From Sympetrum striolatum (lineage: Eukaryota > Arthropoda > Insecta > Odonata > Libellulidae), in the NCBI GenBank assembly GCA_947579665.1, contig OX388349.1, positions 72,234,841 to 72,298,840 of the forward strand: DNA of 64,000 bases, written 5' to 3'. Under the pieces are notes generated by a model. It was given only the letters and a program-made list of their open reading frames with translations. It had not been told where the DNA came from and ran no database searches. Positions 48,401 through 63,900 of this stretch are shown in pieces (the stretch's first letter is position 1; the number at the start of each line of letters is the position of its first letter). The position numbers and the translations under genes were made by a program.

Positions 48401-51400
48401 CGAGAATCGAATGGGTGGAGACGACAATGGAAGCAGTAATAGGAGGAGGAGATGAAAGGATGGAGAGAGAGATCATGTAGGCGTGAAATACCGTATTCAG
48501 GACTTGGCAGCCTCCGAGAACGATAAAGAAAAGTCTATGACTTCATAGATCGTGACCTCCAATGTGCCGCTGTCATTTAAGCCGTTTATCTTCCGATGTT
48601 GGAAAAAATCAAGGAGAAGATAACTGTGGCAAGGAGTATGTGTCCCTCCCGTCTTCTGGAACACGTTCCGCTTGATAACACATCGCTGTTACTTGGTTAC
48701 GATAAGCTCCATTCGCAATGCGGCGATAATGCCACCCAGGAATTTGATTGATTCGAGGAAAAATGTTAAATTGCTTGATAGTGGAAAAGCAACGATCTTT
48801 TGAGGTGGTGAACGAATCTTTTGTTATGTACTACGTTCCGAGTTAGGCATGAATCAAATTCCATGAAATAAATTCATACATTACGTAGAAATTATTCAGA
48901 CTTAAATCACGTAAAAATTACGTAGACTTTCATCATGAAATAGTCTTCTTTGAGTATTACGCTCACAGCTCTTGGCGCTAAGACAGGGGAGTCATTACAG
49001 CAGATAATAACCTTCAACAGTATGTTTTTCGGATAGAAAATAATATCGATTTTATAGGAAATAAATGAAGGGCTAACTGGTTTATATAATTTTTATTATG
49101 AATCAACCGTGAAATTCATCGTATTTAAAATCAATTGCTCCATAAAATGCAACGCATATAAATTATTTATCACAAAAATGAAGCTCACGGTATGATTTTT
49201 AATTGTTCTTTGCTCATTTTGGTTGAAATAGATCCATTTAATTTGCGATGCGAACCAACTTAGGCCGTCTTGACAAGGTATGATAGGTAGATACAGGGCA
49301 GAAAAGAGAGAGATGGCATACGTAAGATGAATTAACAGCACTATAGTTTGGTTACGCTGATCTCTGTGACTTTTCGTAAATAAAAACAATTAATTTTACC
49401 CATATATTTCATCTTCGCAATATAATTAAAATTATGAACTCAAACTGCTATAAAAACATTGCTTTTTACATAGGAAAGTTCTTTTGTATTTAATGACAAT
49501 GACACGGAATACCGAAAGAGATATCACAGATTGAATTAAAGACGGAGACAATCGGCCAAGAAGAGTTGGAGCGGCACGTGCGTGATGAGTATCGGTGGAA
49601 AGAGAAAAATACCCAAGGCCTCTACTTAAACACAAGGAAACGGTCCTTGGTGACGAGTATCAGATATCCGCGGCGTAAACATAAAAAATGATCGCCTATT
49701 AAGCCGTGCGACCTTCCCCGCACGGATGAAAGATATCGTTATATTTACCGGCTTTTGGGAACCGTTTTTGGAAGGGAGGAGGCCATTAAACTAAATCCAT
49801 CGACAACCGGCGAAAAACTTGGCTTCCGTAATATGAAAGGAGGGAGCTAATTAAAATCTTCCCTTATGAGCCTTTCAAAAGGAGTATAAACTAAAGAGAC
49901 CTATTTCTGAGGGAAAAAGACCCAGTGTTTCTTTGAAAAGGACGATTTTAGAATTAGAAGTCCTCAGTTTTCCTTTCCGCAGCAAGTTTAATACGCTCGC
50001 TCTTTTTATAGTTCCAGCAATTTCGAGCGGACTGGCCAATCACACTTAAGGCTACCGGATGGAGCAGTTGCGGACTCAAGGTTAAGGAAAACGATGTCTG
50101 AACTACATACTGGAAGTCGAAGGCAAAAGTAGATGAGAATCGTGAAAGAATTGAACCGGTCTTTTGTGCAGGGACTCGGCGTGATGTAGGAGGAGATCTA
50201 GGTCTCACTGACCTATTACAAGAACGTGAGTCCAGGAATCCCTCAAGGCATCGTCTTTGGACCAGCTGGCTTTTAAGTTACAACCGGTAACGTAGATCCC
50301 TTTAACAATTTGGGGCGAACATAGTTTAACAGATGTGAAGAGTACCAATATTCTTGTGTATCTTTGATATAGCTTTTGAAGGATTCAGAGGAAATATTTA
50401 CGTGAATTGAAGAGGGAAATGAAGTATCTTGCTCACTTCATTTTTAAGAAAATGAACGAAGATTTTCCATGACGGAATATACCCTTTATAAGTCTAATAG
50501 GAATCTTAAATTACTAACCTCTGATAACTTTGATAGCTTCAAGAGCAATGAAATAGGAAAAATATGTTAAAAGTTGGTACTTTAAACAAACTACATTCTC
50601 TTGAATTTTCCATTATTTATCCATTGCTTTTATAAGATTAAGCAACTATATTTTTATTAATTCAAAATGAAAAGTTTTTCCGAATAGTAATAGGAATGGA
50701 TGAACGACGAACTGTTTCCTCTGAGAAATTATTTTGAACTTTACTTGAAAAACATATATGAGGAAAATCTTTACCTGATACATAAAATATGCTAAATGAT
50801 TTGCACATTTCTGCTTCCCGCACTAAATTCATCATCTGATAATGTTGAAATTATTCTAAACCAGTGGGTCAAACAAAAGTTAAAGAAATAAATTAAACTA
50901 TCATCGTGCCCGAAATGAATTAGCGCGAAATCTACGTAAGCCTGAATCCTGAAAAATCCTGGTATTTTTGTTATATTTTTTATTTAATTTTATAACATAA
51001 AAATACAACTTTAATTTATAATTATAAATAATAAATAGAATTTTTATAAATATTTCATTGTTTTGACGTCAACAAAATACATTTTTCATTGAATCATTAC
51101 AAGGCAAATATTAAAAGAATCAGAGTAGATATACCGATAAGCAAACTTTATGAGCATCCAAAAATTCTAAAAATCATGGCCATAAAAAAATTATAAAAAG
51201 TGAATTTAAAAAAGGCATTTCGCTGAGAGCCGTTTTTCTCAACTATCTAGAAGACCTCTTAAGCGATAATAAAAACAGAAGAACCGCGATAGCCGATCAA
51301 AACCCGTTACCACCCCAATTCACTCGTCCAGTTTTTATCAATCAACTCCCTCACGCAACCCTTTCGAATCCGATACCAACACCTTTACGATCGAATCGCT

Positions 51401-54400
51401 TTATCGGCGGGGAAGTGGGTGATAGAAACAGGGTCAATAGGAGGATCGATTCTTTTTGCTCCGGTGAAAGGAATCGGCGAAAAAACGCGAGGATAAAACC
51501 CCGGGATACGGGTGTGGCATTTAGATAGATTAATGCGCTTTTCTCCGAGAGAGTGGGGAATATGGAAACAGCTGAACGCTCACGGGCGTGCGTCAACCCT
51601 TTCCGCTACATCCACCTACGCCTTTCCGATGTTTTTTTTTCTGGGGGATAGCTTGGCTGGTCGCCCGCGAGCGGGGGCTGTTGGAGTGTGAGAGAATGGC
51701 TTGCGAGGATGGGAGAGACCTGTGGAGCATCGGAGGGGAGGGAGACGGGATATCATAAGTTAAAAGTTGCATGCGTCACCAAGCGCACGGACTATTTCGC
51801 GGGGACAGATGGGAAGTAACTCAATTAAGTCCAAGGAAATCTTCGATTAGGACCAGATTTGTTCCCTTTCTCGGAATAAAATGAAGTTCGACAAGACTTC
51901 TCAGGAAAATCATTGATAAGCACCATGTGGCAACATAATCATCGAGCGTTCCCTCTTCTTTCGACTTCCATCTTTACTGAATTCCATTCCCCCTTCTGTC
52001 GATCCCTCTTCCCTATCAAAAGGGGCATTTATCAAAACTGGCCTACACCACACCAGATCCTAATGCAGCAACCCCCTTATCTATTATCCCCCACACCTTA
52101 AATTATTTATTTCTCTCCTAGTTATTTTCCTTTTATTTGTCATGTTTGAAATATATATATATATGTATGTTGTCACTGTAAATTCGCTTCTCCTGTACGT
52201 GATAAATCGATAAATAAATAAAGAATCAAACAAAAAACATTCCACTAGGAAGGGGAAGTGCAAACACCTTCGCACGGGTTAGATAATGAAAATCCATCCG
52301 TGGAAACTAGAAGCAATCATTTTGTGAGCTTGTTAATAGAAAGAGTTACTAAATTTCGTAGATGACTTTAACCTTTGCGTGCTTTCCTTCAATAAACCTT
52401 CTACTCAACATCTTCTTTACGTCGCTAGTAGTTCTGTAGTAAACACCCATCGCAATTAGTCACGCACGATGACAGTGAAGTAGTGAAATAAATCACCGAG
52501 TATAGATATAAATAAATAAATCGCCCGCTATGTAAATATACATACTTCTTCTATATATTTATATATTAATATAAATACCACTTTTCTATGTATATGTGTA
52601 ATTTTCTATTAATTTTGACCAAAGTGTGCTTATGATAATGGCGATTTTATGAGAAATCAGTTTCCCAATTGAATGAAATAACTCGAATCATGGCTCTTTA
52701 TTGCGTAATAATTCCGTTTCGCCGACTTTCAAACTTCCGATTCTCTATTTAGAAATAAAACAAAGGCGATTTATTCCTTAAGCCAATCGCCAGTAAAATC
52801 GTAAAAAAATGACGCAATATTTTATGGAATTTAAAGTTCCTCAATATTTGCAAGAGTACGCCACGAGGGCAGCGAACCAGCACGCAAAAGTACAGAGTAA
52901 AGAGTGCATTGCGTGCAATGTTTATTTTTCCTCCCTTGAGACGTATGACTGTAACCCTCGACGGTCGTACAGCTTGATATGGTAGTCTGGGGGGGAGCAT
53001 TCGTGAGATGGAAAAGTAGATAGAGAGGGGAGAGAGAAAGTGCACTGCGTAAACAGAAGCGGCACCGCGACGTCGTAAACACCGTCGAGGGAAAATGAGA
53101 ATTAGAATTGAATATAACTAGGAATAATTATGAAAATTAAATCAGTTAGGCTGATTAAAAACCTGAGAGGGCCTCCAAGCTTGGAAGGGTTTAAATGCCT
53201 AGGAATGCAAAGAAAAGAGTATAATGACGAATGGCGAGTAAATATTCAGTATGAAACAAATACAAAATATAAACCCTGTGGAAAAAAACTCAGTTTGACT
53301 CAAGGGTGAGATGAATAAATACAGAAAATAGCAAATTAATAAAGAGGGAAATAACTGCGTATTTTATATTTCTAAATTAGTTAGGTTTTAAATCACATAT
53401 TTTACATTCTGGATAGTTTGAAAAAAGCATTTCTGAAGCAATAATCACTATTACAATTTAAATAACTTTGGGCGGAAACAAAAGTGCTAACATATTAGCA
53501 TTTAGATTCTCCAACGGCAATGAGCTTCCTCCTCATCGAGGAATTAATTTTAGAATCATGTAATAATAACCGCTAGTTTTACCAAAATTTTCTTTATTTG
53601 AAACTTTAATAACCTCGCTCGTATAAATGGAACAAAGAAAAATCAAATAATTATTCGTAGAGAGAAAATTAAGCAATGGATACACCTAAATAATAATTCG
53701 AAATAATTAGTGGATTCTTTGATTCAAATGATTTCTATTTGTAATCTTTTAATTACTGGCATAAACTCAGTTCATAGTAATATTTCCTAATTGTCTCTTT
53801 TGAAAATAAATATATATATAACATAAAAAGGCGCTTATATACAAATATCGCATAGAAACGAAATAAATCAAGCAATCACCGGACTTATTATGCAGAAGAA
53901 CTCAGTATATAAAATTGTAAACCTCCGAAAAAACAACAAAAACCAAAACAGAAGTAAAGAAAGAGGACGATCAACAAAGAGATTCAATGGAGTAAAAAAC
54001 AGTGGGATTCGGATGAAGAAGTAGATAAATAGGTCGAAAGGAATTGAAGGAAGGTGGATAGAAACGGTAGGTGGGTAACCAATGAGACGGAGCGGAGGAA
54101 TTGTGGGAAGAAAAATGAGAAGAGGATGGGATGAAAGATAGAGGAGAATGGATACGGGAGGGAAGAGGCCAAGGGCAAGCAACGACGGACGACTTAATGG
54201 AATATATAGCCACGGGAGGCATCGGGGAAAAGTGATGGATTTTTTCCGGACGAAAAAAATGCACGAGAGAAAACCACGTGAAATCATGGAAAAAGTTAGG
54301 AAGAGGCGTGTGATTATACGGCGGGGATGAAAAAAGGAATCCGTTCGACTGGAAAGTAATCATTTTGTACGGATCAAAGCATCAGATGTGCGCTATGGCC

Positions 54401-57400
54401 CCCACACCTGTTCCAGGTGGTCCTCGGGATATTTAGAGATTTTAATTGAAAATATGAAACGAGCATGGAATTAAATTTAGAAGGGAGAGGTATATGCGAA
54501 AATAGTTTTTATCTCGGTTGTAATACTTTTAGATTAATTTAAGCACTTTCCATAAACTTTTCTAACCCACCTGTTTCTTTTTGACTCATAAGCTTAATTT
54601 TTAATTGAAAATCGAATATTATGGTTCATTCGAAACTGAATCCGCAGTATACAATTTCAACGCAGAATATTCCCGGGTGAAAGACAAATAAATAACTCCA
54701 CCCATGATAGGGAACAGAATGTTTGGATTCGTAAGTAAAAACTAGAAAACGTATCAACCATAAGTAAAGGAATAACTGATAGGCGGATGGCAAATGCGTC
54801 ATAGTATAGGTCAAGTTTAAATTAAAGTAGAAAGAATATAACATTAGGATTTCCCATTCATGAACTCTACTTCGTTAAGTACGCTCTCCAAGGAAAATAA
54901 TACCAACTAAATGCGAGAGACTAAATTACGAAAATTACTGAATGAGTATGTATTAGGTTATTTAGGGACATTGAAATATGTATAGGCATTGTACCTTTAA
55001 AGATAGATATAAATAATATAATAGTGATTCAGAAATATCACTTACTTTTGTCATTAAAGTGTTATGCTAGATTTATTGACTTTTCCTTGGCCAAGATAGC
55101 AATGAGTCGTTCAATGCAGCTAAGAAAAAATTGCGGTATCCAGAACAGGTCAACGTTCTTGAAATTCGAAATATTTTTACATGGTCAACAGGGCAATGCT
55201 CTTGATAAACGCCTTAATGTACACCTCAAACCATGACCGATATGGAAGAGAAAAAAATTGAGAAATTTTACGACCTTCGGATGGCAAAATCGACCGCAAT
55301 ACCATTGAAAAGGAAAATATTTGGAACATTTCATGTTTAAAATTCCAAGGGTATTATTTCTTTACAAATAACTGAACTCAATCATAAACGAAGTCTACTA
55401 TGACTTGTTCGAAGTCTATTGTCTTAACTGTACTCCAGTCTGTTCAATTCAATCGCAAATCTATTACTTAGAGCTCCTTTGGAAGGGGATAGATGTTTGT
55501 GAGATAAATTCACGCTTCGAAAATTAAAAATAAAAATAGAGAAGTTGATTTTCTTTTCAGTCGCTACCAAAACAAAAGCAATTGCCAAAGGGTAAATAAC
55601 GACTGATTTCAATCATTTACTCAACTCCTTTTTTTCATTTTTGGAGAATAAACGCTTGTGTAAAATCCAAAGTAAATCCATCCAGAGTAAAAGACGCTAC
55701 TAAAAGCATTATCGATCAATTTTCATGCGCTGAGGTTCACTTCGAATGAATTTGTTTGTATTTCATTCCATTATTAACCTTCTAGGAGATTCCTTAGAGG
55801 TATTTTCCGCAAAAATCCAATTGTTCGGGAAACTTCGAAAGTTCTATTGCCACGCAAGGCCAAAGGAAATCACAATGAAATCGTGATAGAAAACGCGGAA
55901 TTGTATGACATCGAGATAGGAACGATATCAAAAGTTGTCCATTATGTCAATCGAAACCTCCGCACCTAATTCACCGGGCCAACGTAATTGAAATCCATTA
56001 AGGTCTCCTTTTCCGCATCGTTGGAACACAATAACCGATCGCTGATTCATCCAGCATTCGATTTATCTCGCAGAGACACGAGGGATAATTGCGTAATCTA
56101 CTCTGCGGCAATTTCGTTATCGGTGGAGTGCGAATGCAAGCCAGAAAAGATCAAAGCACTAAGCCATAGATTGAGGAGATAGAGCGTGGCTTTGGCGCCA
56201 CAGAGTTAAAAAAAACGACTCGATTTATTCCCAAAAAATGACTGTGAAAAATTACTTGGATTTCCTAAATCGTGGTAACTTCAAAAGGAACCACATAAAT
56301 TATATAAAACTGGGGCATCTAGTGTTATTCAAACGGGGAATTCGTTAGTTCGTCCACAAAAATCGCAGAAGATTTTTTTAAAAACAGAACTCAGATTCTT
56401 TGATTTCGAATTCGCCAATAACGATTGTTATCAATTTACACACGTCAAAATGTATAATACTTGAATGGAGTTAATGCAAATTAATGGCCAATTAATTTAA
56501 CTTATGCATCAACGATTTATTTCCCTACAATTGGAAATCAGAATTACATTGCACTTATATATTGTTGGTTGGGTGACTTAGTTGACAATGCTTACGTAAG
56601 AGACATTACGATTCATACACTACGGTACATAAGCACTGCAAGAGTCTATAATATGGTAATTTTTAGACAATTTTTGCGATATGGCGGATTTGAAATTTTT
56701 TTACATAAAGCTCAACCATGTTGTTACATTTTAAACTTTTATTAAAAAAATTAAGAATAAATTTATAAGTAAACAAAAATAAAGATATATAAAGAGAAAG
56801 CATTTACCCAATTACGATACATGAACTTTTACAGAGCATAACCTTTCTCATAGGCAGCAAATAAAAGCGACTCCTTGTGCCAGCAAAAGCGAGCGCGCGG
56901 TCACTCCTTCCCCGATATTTCATCATCTGAGCCTCACTGATTTACCCTACGGACGATAATATTTACGGGCAACTCTTATCGATCCATTAGCAATATTTCC
57001 ACCGTCACTAGAATCGCTTCACCACGCCTCGACTAAATCGATTACACAGCCGCAGTCTCGGACACATTTTTCCGATGCAGCGGAACAGCGCGATAAAAAT
57101 ACCGGTGTCGTTTGGAAACTTCGAAATAAGGGCCGCTTGGAGCCATAAATCGGTGGTGCATTGTATAGCAATTCAAAGAGGGATAGGAATGCACAAATTG
57201 TAAAATATTATGCCGCTCGGAGCTTAAAATTCACTCTCTTGGCGTTCACCGGTGACGCATAAATTTTGTCAAACCTATCGTTACTTACACGTTGTCTCCC
57301 GATTCTGAAGAAAGAAATCACGAAATCGTGTAAATTATTTATTAAATCCTCCAAAATATAAAAAGAAATATTCACTCGAAATTTAAAGATTAACGTAGAA

Positions 57401-57502
57401 AATACGCCTACAGTAATATCGCTACCGTTAGTAAGAATCACTTGTTTCATTATGGAAAGTTTATAAGATAGAAACAATCAGGACTTACTCGGAGATTTCA
57501 AA
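42431..57502. other. Non-coding DNA, AT-rich with regularly spaced GC-richer patches
   Basis: No gene recognised in about 15 kb. GC- and CpG-richer patches occur at about 42750-43200, 45640-45960, 48260-48700, 49540-50280, 51230-51780, 52860-53090, 54000-54440, 55790-56190 and 56860-57140. Open frames (longest 165 codons, minus strand, 42866-43363) overlap on both strands and contain no recognisable domain. A short AT dinucleotide run lies at 52150-52164. Minus-strand donor-like sites at about 46345 and 46444 have no supportable exon. Confidence 0.55.
43862..43907. repeat. Short direct repeat of GTGATAG
   Basis: GTGATAG occurs at 43862, 43872, 43883 and 43897, three of them within GTGATAGAAA. 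Possibly a cluster of binding sites or simple slippage. Confidence 0.6.
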
Positions 57503-57503
57503 A

Positions 57504-57570
57504 AATAATAATAATAATGTCTTTATTGGATGATGAAGGATGTCGAAAGTTAATTAATCATATGCCTGCC
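57504..57570 (-). repeat. Possible 3' end of a retroposon with an (ATT)n tail
   Basis: On the minus strand CATCATCCAATAAAGAC runs directly into a short (ATT)n tract (57504-57518 on the plus strand as AAT repeats). An AATAAA-like motif plus a trinucleotide tail resembles a LINE or SINE 3' terminus. I cannot identify the body. Confidence 0.3.
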
Positions 57571-60500
57571 TTCGATAGTCAATTAGTTTATTTAAGTTAA
57601 ATTAGTTAATTTACTAAGTAAAAATCATTTTGAAAACGATTGTTCAGTGTTCCTGCAAAATATTTTGAGTTTATTGTCACAATTGAGAAATTTTCTAGAA
57701 TTATTATCACTCCAAAGTATCTACTATGTTTGCAATTAATGTTCATTAGCTTACTAAAGATTCATGAATAATACTGATCAACGACGCTATGCACTATAAA
57801 GACGGGAATGCAGGTGCTTGAATGTGAAAGGCTAGAAGTGATCCGAATCAGAGAATCTTGGGGCTGTCTCCTAGAAAATACCACGGCGACTTTAAATTAA
57901 AAAAGGCTCGGGCCGAAATTTTGGGCCTTCCCCGAACTCTGGGGGTTTTGAGGCCTATCATCGCATTTCTCCGCTTGATAAAAGCAATCCGTAAACTTAA
58001 CTATATAAGAGAACGAGTCCAAATTTGATGTCAAAAAGTATGCATTTTAAAAGGGGACATAACCGTATTTCATCACACCCGCGGTTTTCCCCTTCTGTAC
58101 AGTCATTGCAATTTTCTTCTGAATCATTTGGGATTTTTAGAGGAAACAGCACCCGGAAGAGTTTTAATGAACTCCTTGAGATCACTCGGCTGAGGAAAGA
58201 TTGGCACGGATAAATGAGAGGAATGAAAGCGAAAAGGTGAAAGCGTGAAATGACGATCGCAAATTGTTTCTTCTTAGATGAAATTACGTACGAATGAGCA
58301 CCGCAATGAGGAACCGGTTTTTACAGACGGTTCCGTGAGAATGTTTCCCTCCCGTGGAGATACGGGGAAATGATTCGATGAGGAAGCTCGGCATCGAATG
58401 AGGACAGGGAACAGGACAGTCCCCTCTGCTGCCTTTATACATTCAAGAGTAAATAAGTCGATATTCCCTAATTGCCTACGAATTCCATAGTATAAGTAGT
58501 CCATACATAGGTAACAATTTGAAGAAAAATAATCATAAGATTCTTATGCCTAAGAAGATAAATTATACTTAGCACAAGTTATGTGTCACTACGGTCCTGC
58601 TGCCATATTGTTATAAATGTAATATTTTCCATTTGTCATTTGGTACAAGAAAGAAAACAATTATCTATAATTTACTTGTGTTTCAGCCTTGTTCATAACT
58701 GTGACGATATAGAAGTTACTGAGATATGATTGATGTTAGGTGATGGTTCTGATTAAGGTATCTCCATTTGGAATGAAAAAAACGCGTTCATCGTAAAGTC
58801 TTTGTTATTAATTATGTGGATTTCTACCACTTCATATCTTTGACTCACACTGTAAAGTAAGTAACTTCCCAACTACTCATTTCGCTAAGTCGCCTTTACC
58901 ACCTCCAAAGATTTTCGTGGTTAATGGAGGAGGGGATGAATTTTAAACAAACCTTTGAGCTAACGACTGTAATGACTACTTTTAAAAATGTAGGCAACTA
59001 TTGAAAATAATGAATTAACCCTTGCATTCGATCACATTGTGAAATTATCATCGCTACCATACGATTATACCCCTCAACTATCACGTGAAATATTTTTTGA
59101 GACATTGAAGAAATTGTTTTTTATCTGAAAGTTTCTTCTCTTAATTTGAGAGACGCTGGATGTATTCCATCTCAACGAAGAGCTTTTGCAGCTTTCAATT
59201 ACATAGAATTCCGTTAACAAAAATGTCGCAACTTTGGTCATGTTCTTAATAACCTTCGTTTGGGTTCTTTTCTCTTCGCTTCACCAGGCAATTCATTTAA
59301 AAGACCGCGGGAAGAAGGACGTTTTACTCCTTTTCAAGTCCTTTTAATCCCGTACATATCCGTTTATGTTCTTTTTCCTCCACCGCTCGCTGTTAATCTC
59401 CCTGCTAACGGGAACTTAGAAGCAAGTGGCGCCGTGAGTTGTATGTTTGGTAAGTGGCCATTAATTAATGCTCACACCGGCGGACTCGTTTTAACTCGCG
59501 GTTTCCAAGAATTAATGAGAAGATGATTTCTTTCTTCGGAGAATTTAATCACTGGGTATCGCTGTTCTATTGGACGGTAGCGCTTTAGGAGACACGAAAC
59601 CAAGCCTTTCATTGATTCCGTTAGTAAAATCCGTTCTTGGATGATATTCTTTAAAGTTATCCTTTTACTTGTACTTGTATGCTATAGTAAACATCTGAAA
59701 AATGACGAGATTATAAAGAGCGAGAGTTTTAATTAGTAGATATATAAGGCTACTTCACGCATATTTTTTGATGACCACACCTTGGAAGAGATATTTTGGA
59801 ATAATTAAACTTAAAGGAAATCAAACAATTGTGTCAATATTTTCTTTTAAATGAAGGAGCTGATGAGGCTATGTAAGGGCATTTCCACAGAAGTTAAATG
59901 TGTAAGATAAATGTGATAAGGGTGAGATAAGAAAACAATGTGAGATATTTATCACTTCCTCCGAAAAATAATAGATTTCCAAAACCAAGGAAACATAATA
60001 CTTATTCTAGATTTAAAATGCATTGATATATTGGAGGTGAAATGTATGACGATTATGATTACTAATAATAACAATGACGATGGAAGTTAGAAATGCTTTT
60101 CTTCAACCACCTAACACGACAGTAAATAAAAATCAGTGAGATTCTACTTCTAATGCATTACGACTTATTACGCACACAATCTCTTTTAACTCGACATCAT
60201 TATTATCCGTAGCATGCATAGTCGTAACGACAGAGAGGAAAACAGAAGCAGAAATTTACCGAGATACAGGTACGAAATTACACTACCATCGATAAAAACA
60301 CAGTTTACGAACTTATTCCTCAAAATAAGCTCTTTCTTATAAGGTTAACTGCCACTGGAGGATAGATGGATGGAGAGTATGGGTGATAAAGGATGGAAGG
60401 AAGACAAAGGGAGGGTTTGAAGAGGTTTTTTATCCCCGCGCATACACAAGCGGAATGATTCACTGAAGTCTCGCACGCAACTGTCCCTGAAACTTGCACG

Positions 60501-60910
60501 ACCACTATTCTCTTTTGTTTTCGTTTCCATCCCCACCACAACCACCATCTCCTCCTACGGCTCTTCTGAAGAGAAATAAAAATCCCATAACGCAGCTCGA
60601 GGTGTTTCATCTCCCTTCCGATTCTAGCTTTTCAGTAATCTTCTTCGGAGAGCGTCATTCCACCTCGTTCTGTCTTACGAGCCATTTTCCATTCATCGTT
60701 CCAATGTTTACCGATTCTCTCTCTCCACATAGAAACTATTAAATCATCCCTTGGTGCGAACACACACTACTATTCTCACTAGCGCTAAATATGAATGACT
60801 GAGTTCTCATGTTCTCTTCGTTTAACGACTTCATTCCTAAAACACTTAAATCTACATTTCTCTCCTACTTCCTGTTCCCTTGTCTTGATGATTGGTATCC
60901 TTGTCATTGG
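57571..60910. other. Non-coding DNA with GC-richer patches
   Basis: No gene recognised. GC-richer patches lie at about 57840-58420, 59230-59530 and 60340-60640. A plus-strand frame at 59260-59526 contains a donor-like TTTG/GTAAGTGG near 59451 but no recognisable protein motif. At 58860-58970 the minus strand resembles part of the SINE-like element at 21960-22100 (CATCCCCTCCTCC...). Confidence 0.55.
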
Positions 60911-60946
60911 TATTAATATACATAAGTATTAATATACATAAGTATT
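60911..60946. repeat. 16-bp tandem repeat, 2.3 copies
   Basis: TATTAATATACATAAG occurs at 60911-60926 and 60927-60942, followed by the partial unit TATT. Confidence 0.8.
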
Positions 60947-63900
60947 GGTATGGGATATTGAAAAAATTATCAATGATTTACTTTTATCTAAGAAATGTTT
61001 AGGGCTTATGCAATACGTAAGTTAGTGAGTTGTGCTTAATAGTGGTACTTACCAACTACTGGTTGCATACTAAGATTTTATTTATACGGTAATTGTGTTC
61101 CCTTTCCATGGACTTGTTTCAATGATAGCATTTTGGCTCAGAGAGAAATACAAGGACAAAATACTTCACTCCTCATGCTGCCTATCTACCATAATCCTCA
61201 ACTTGCCTATTTACCTCATTCCCAATTCAAATTTTTTTATAAGGAATTAATCGAGCTCAAATTTCAGCCACAGACTATAGTTCCATGAAGGTATGACCTA
61301 ATTATCTTTACTATCAAATGGTGCTAAATGACCGAAGATGTCGACGTACCACAATAATACAACAACAACAACAACAATTAATGGTACAGCAGTTGAGAAT
61401 TTAATCTGCTTATAAAATGCTTTTATTTCATAGATAATGGCAAACTTAAAGTATATTTTAAATAGTTCTATCTGCAGATCCATTTCTGTAACGCTTATTT
61501 TCTTTCTTCTTCAGCAATATTCTGGAATATTTAGTTCTTTTATTCATAATGAATAACGTTAGAAGGTTCCACGAAGTGAAGGCTGAAGTAATTCATTTAT
61601 ATTGTTTATTTTCTAGATATAGACTATTCTTGATATTGTTGATTTTTATAATTTTTTCCTATTATGAAATCCACTGTGAAGGCCACGCTCCTTTTTTGGA
61701 TTTCTTTGAGTCAATATATAATTGAATTCCAGTCTCGTGTCAGTTACCTAAACCAGGTGTTTCTAAACAGCAGTTCAAGACTATTTACTTTCCGCCGTAA
61801 TTGGTTAATTATGGATCCCGTACGTGATAATAACGCGGATAATTTAAAACCAACTTCCGCAAATTAAAATTCAACTTCGGGGATATTATCCAAAGATTCT
61901 TCCACCCCGGAAACAAAGAGAGGCCATCAAATGAGCCGTTTACATACATAAGCAGTTTCGGTGGAATTCCAGCTGCGTAGAACCGGTCTAGATGACACGA
62001 TCCGAGACTAAAAGCGCATAAAGCGAAAATAACACATCACAAAACACCGAATTCAACGCCCAATTTAAAACTCCCTTTTCGTAACAGTTCTCGGAGGAAC
62101 AAGTAGCGGTCTGAAAGGCGAATACAGACGATCTCTAACGACGCGCGTGGGACGACGGGAGTTAACAAGCGAGCTGGGACATTTTCAGGAAGGAAATGCT
62201 GTTCCTTTAGCGGACGTTTAGGCGTCGCCAATTGGGTGTTGGGACATTTTGGAGCCGAAGAAACGAGAGGCGTCCGGGAGTGGAGTCCTTAGTTAGAGAC
62301 ACTGCGGACGTTTTACATACACAATTGGGAAGCGCGGATTTTATTTCGTTAGTGATTGACCAATTAATTTGGATGTTAGAAAATTCTGAAATAGTAAGGG
62401 CGCGATGAAAAAAGTGCTTTTGGTCGTGGATTAGTTAAACACTGCGGGAGTATCACTGACACCGTTGCGAACTGTGAATTTTAATTAATCGATAATGAAA
62501 ACATCAATTATATTTTGCTAAAACTCTGAAATAGACGTTGTTAATCGTATATACATTATATTTTTAGATATTATGCAGCAATATTTGATGACAATTAACT
62601 ACGTATATTGCTATTTAATTCGCCATTCGATTATTTTGCAATCATTTTGAGAATGCAGTTTTAATTCGTGAAATATTAGCAGTAAATATCTCTGTGGATT
62701 CATTATATTCTCAAGAGCATAGAAAAGCTCATCACTTCTCTATATTTGAATAAATTATTTAAAACATAAAGTGGCGCTTCAGATGGCTCAGAAACATGGG
62801 CTGTCAAATCTACACTGATATTGATACTCTGCAAGCGGCCTATCGGCGTGTGGCAGGTTGACAGGAAAAGCCACAGAGAACGGGAGATCATAAGCAATTC
62901 TTTGCGGCAGAGGAATGATGAAAATAAAATGAAAAGACGGAGTAACTAAAGTAGCCCTTCAAAGAATCAACTAATAACAAAGAATAAATTACAAAGAAAA
63001 CACTAATTACGAGATGAGGAAACATAATAAGGCAAACACTGAGGCACAATGGGCTCCTGAAGAAAGTACGAGATGGAACGATGAAGGAATAATAGTGGAT
63101 GGCAGATTAGGTTAGGTGGGTGTAGATACGTAGCCGGAGGTATACCGCAGCTGGATTAAGTAAACATCCAAAACTGAATATTGGGGCTTAGAATGTCACA
63201 AAAGCCAAAGTGGCGGCGGCCTTGACCAATATTCCCTTATAATTGCATACGTTACGATTTGTTTTTAACATTATGTTATAACGTCTACAAATGTTGGTCA
63301 AGAAATAGCAAAAATTAAAAATTTTTAGACTTCGAAATAGTAACACAATTACGATATATCTAAAGAAAAACAATTCGGTTGTTTTCCTCTCGAAAGAAAA
63401 AGAACAAAATCGTAAATTCGAACATGTTTATACACAATGAATGCACTAAAAAGAAAGGATAAGTACTGCATAAGTGTAAAATACGCAATTCTATTGAATA
63501 TTGACTGTAATTTGATCACGTGAATGCATAATAAAACACCCCGCAATCGCTTCTCAACCCACCCGCCCAAAACAAGAATTATTTCGCAACTCAAGAAACA
63601 CAGCCTGTCTCACAAACCAAGGTAAAGCGTTACAGAGAGGAGAAGTCATGACCGAAAAATATAAGAGTACCGCTTAAACCCGAAGAAAACGGTCGCTGTA
63701 AAAAATTCTTTATTTTCGATATTAAAATTCCTTCCCGCAAACCTCATTTTGCAGGGGGACGTCCGAGCAGGAATTTGTTTTATTGCCAACCGAATACTTT
63801 CCTGCAAAAACTGAATATCGAATGTTTAGAAAGATTTTTTACGGCCCTCCTTCAAGGCCCGCCTTATTTTTACGACATCAATTTATTTGGGGAGTTTAAT

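Noticed and set aside
63100..63120. Telomeric TTAGG repeat
   Set aside because: Only two units; chance occurrence.
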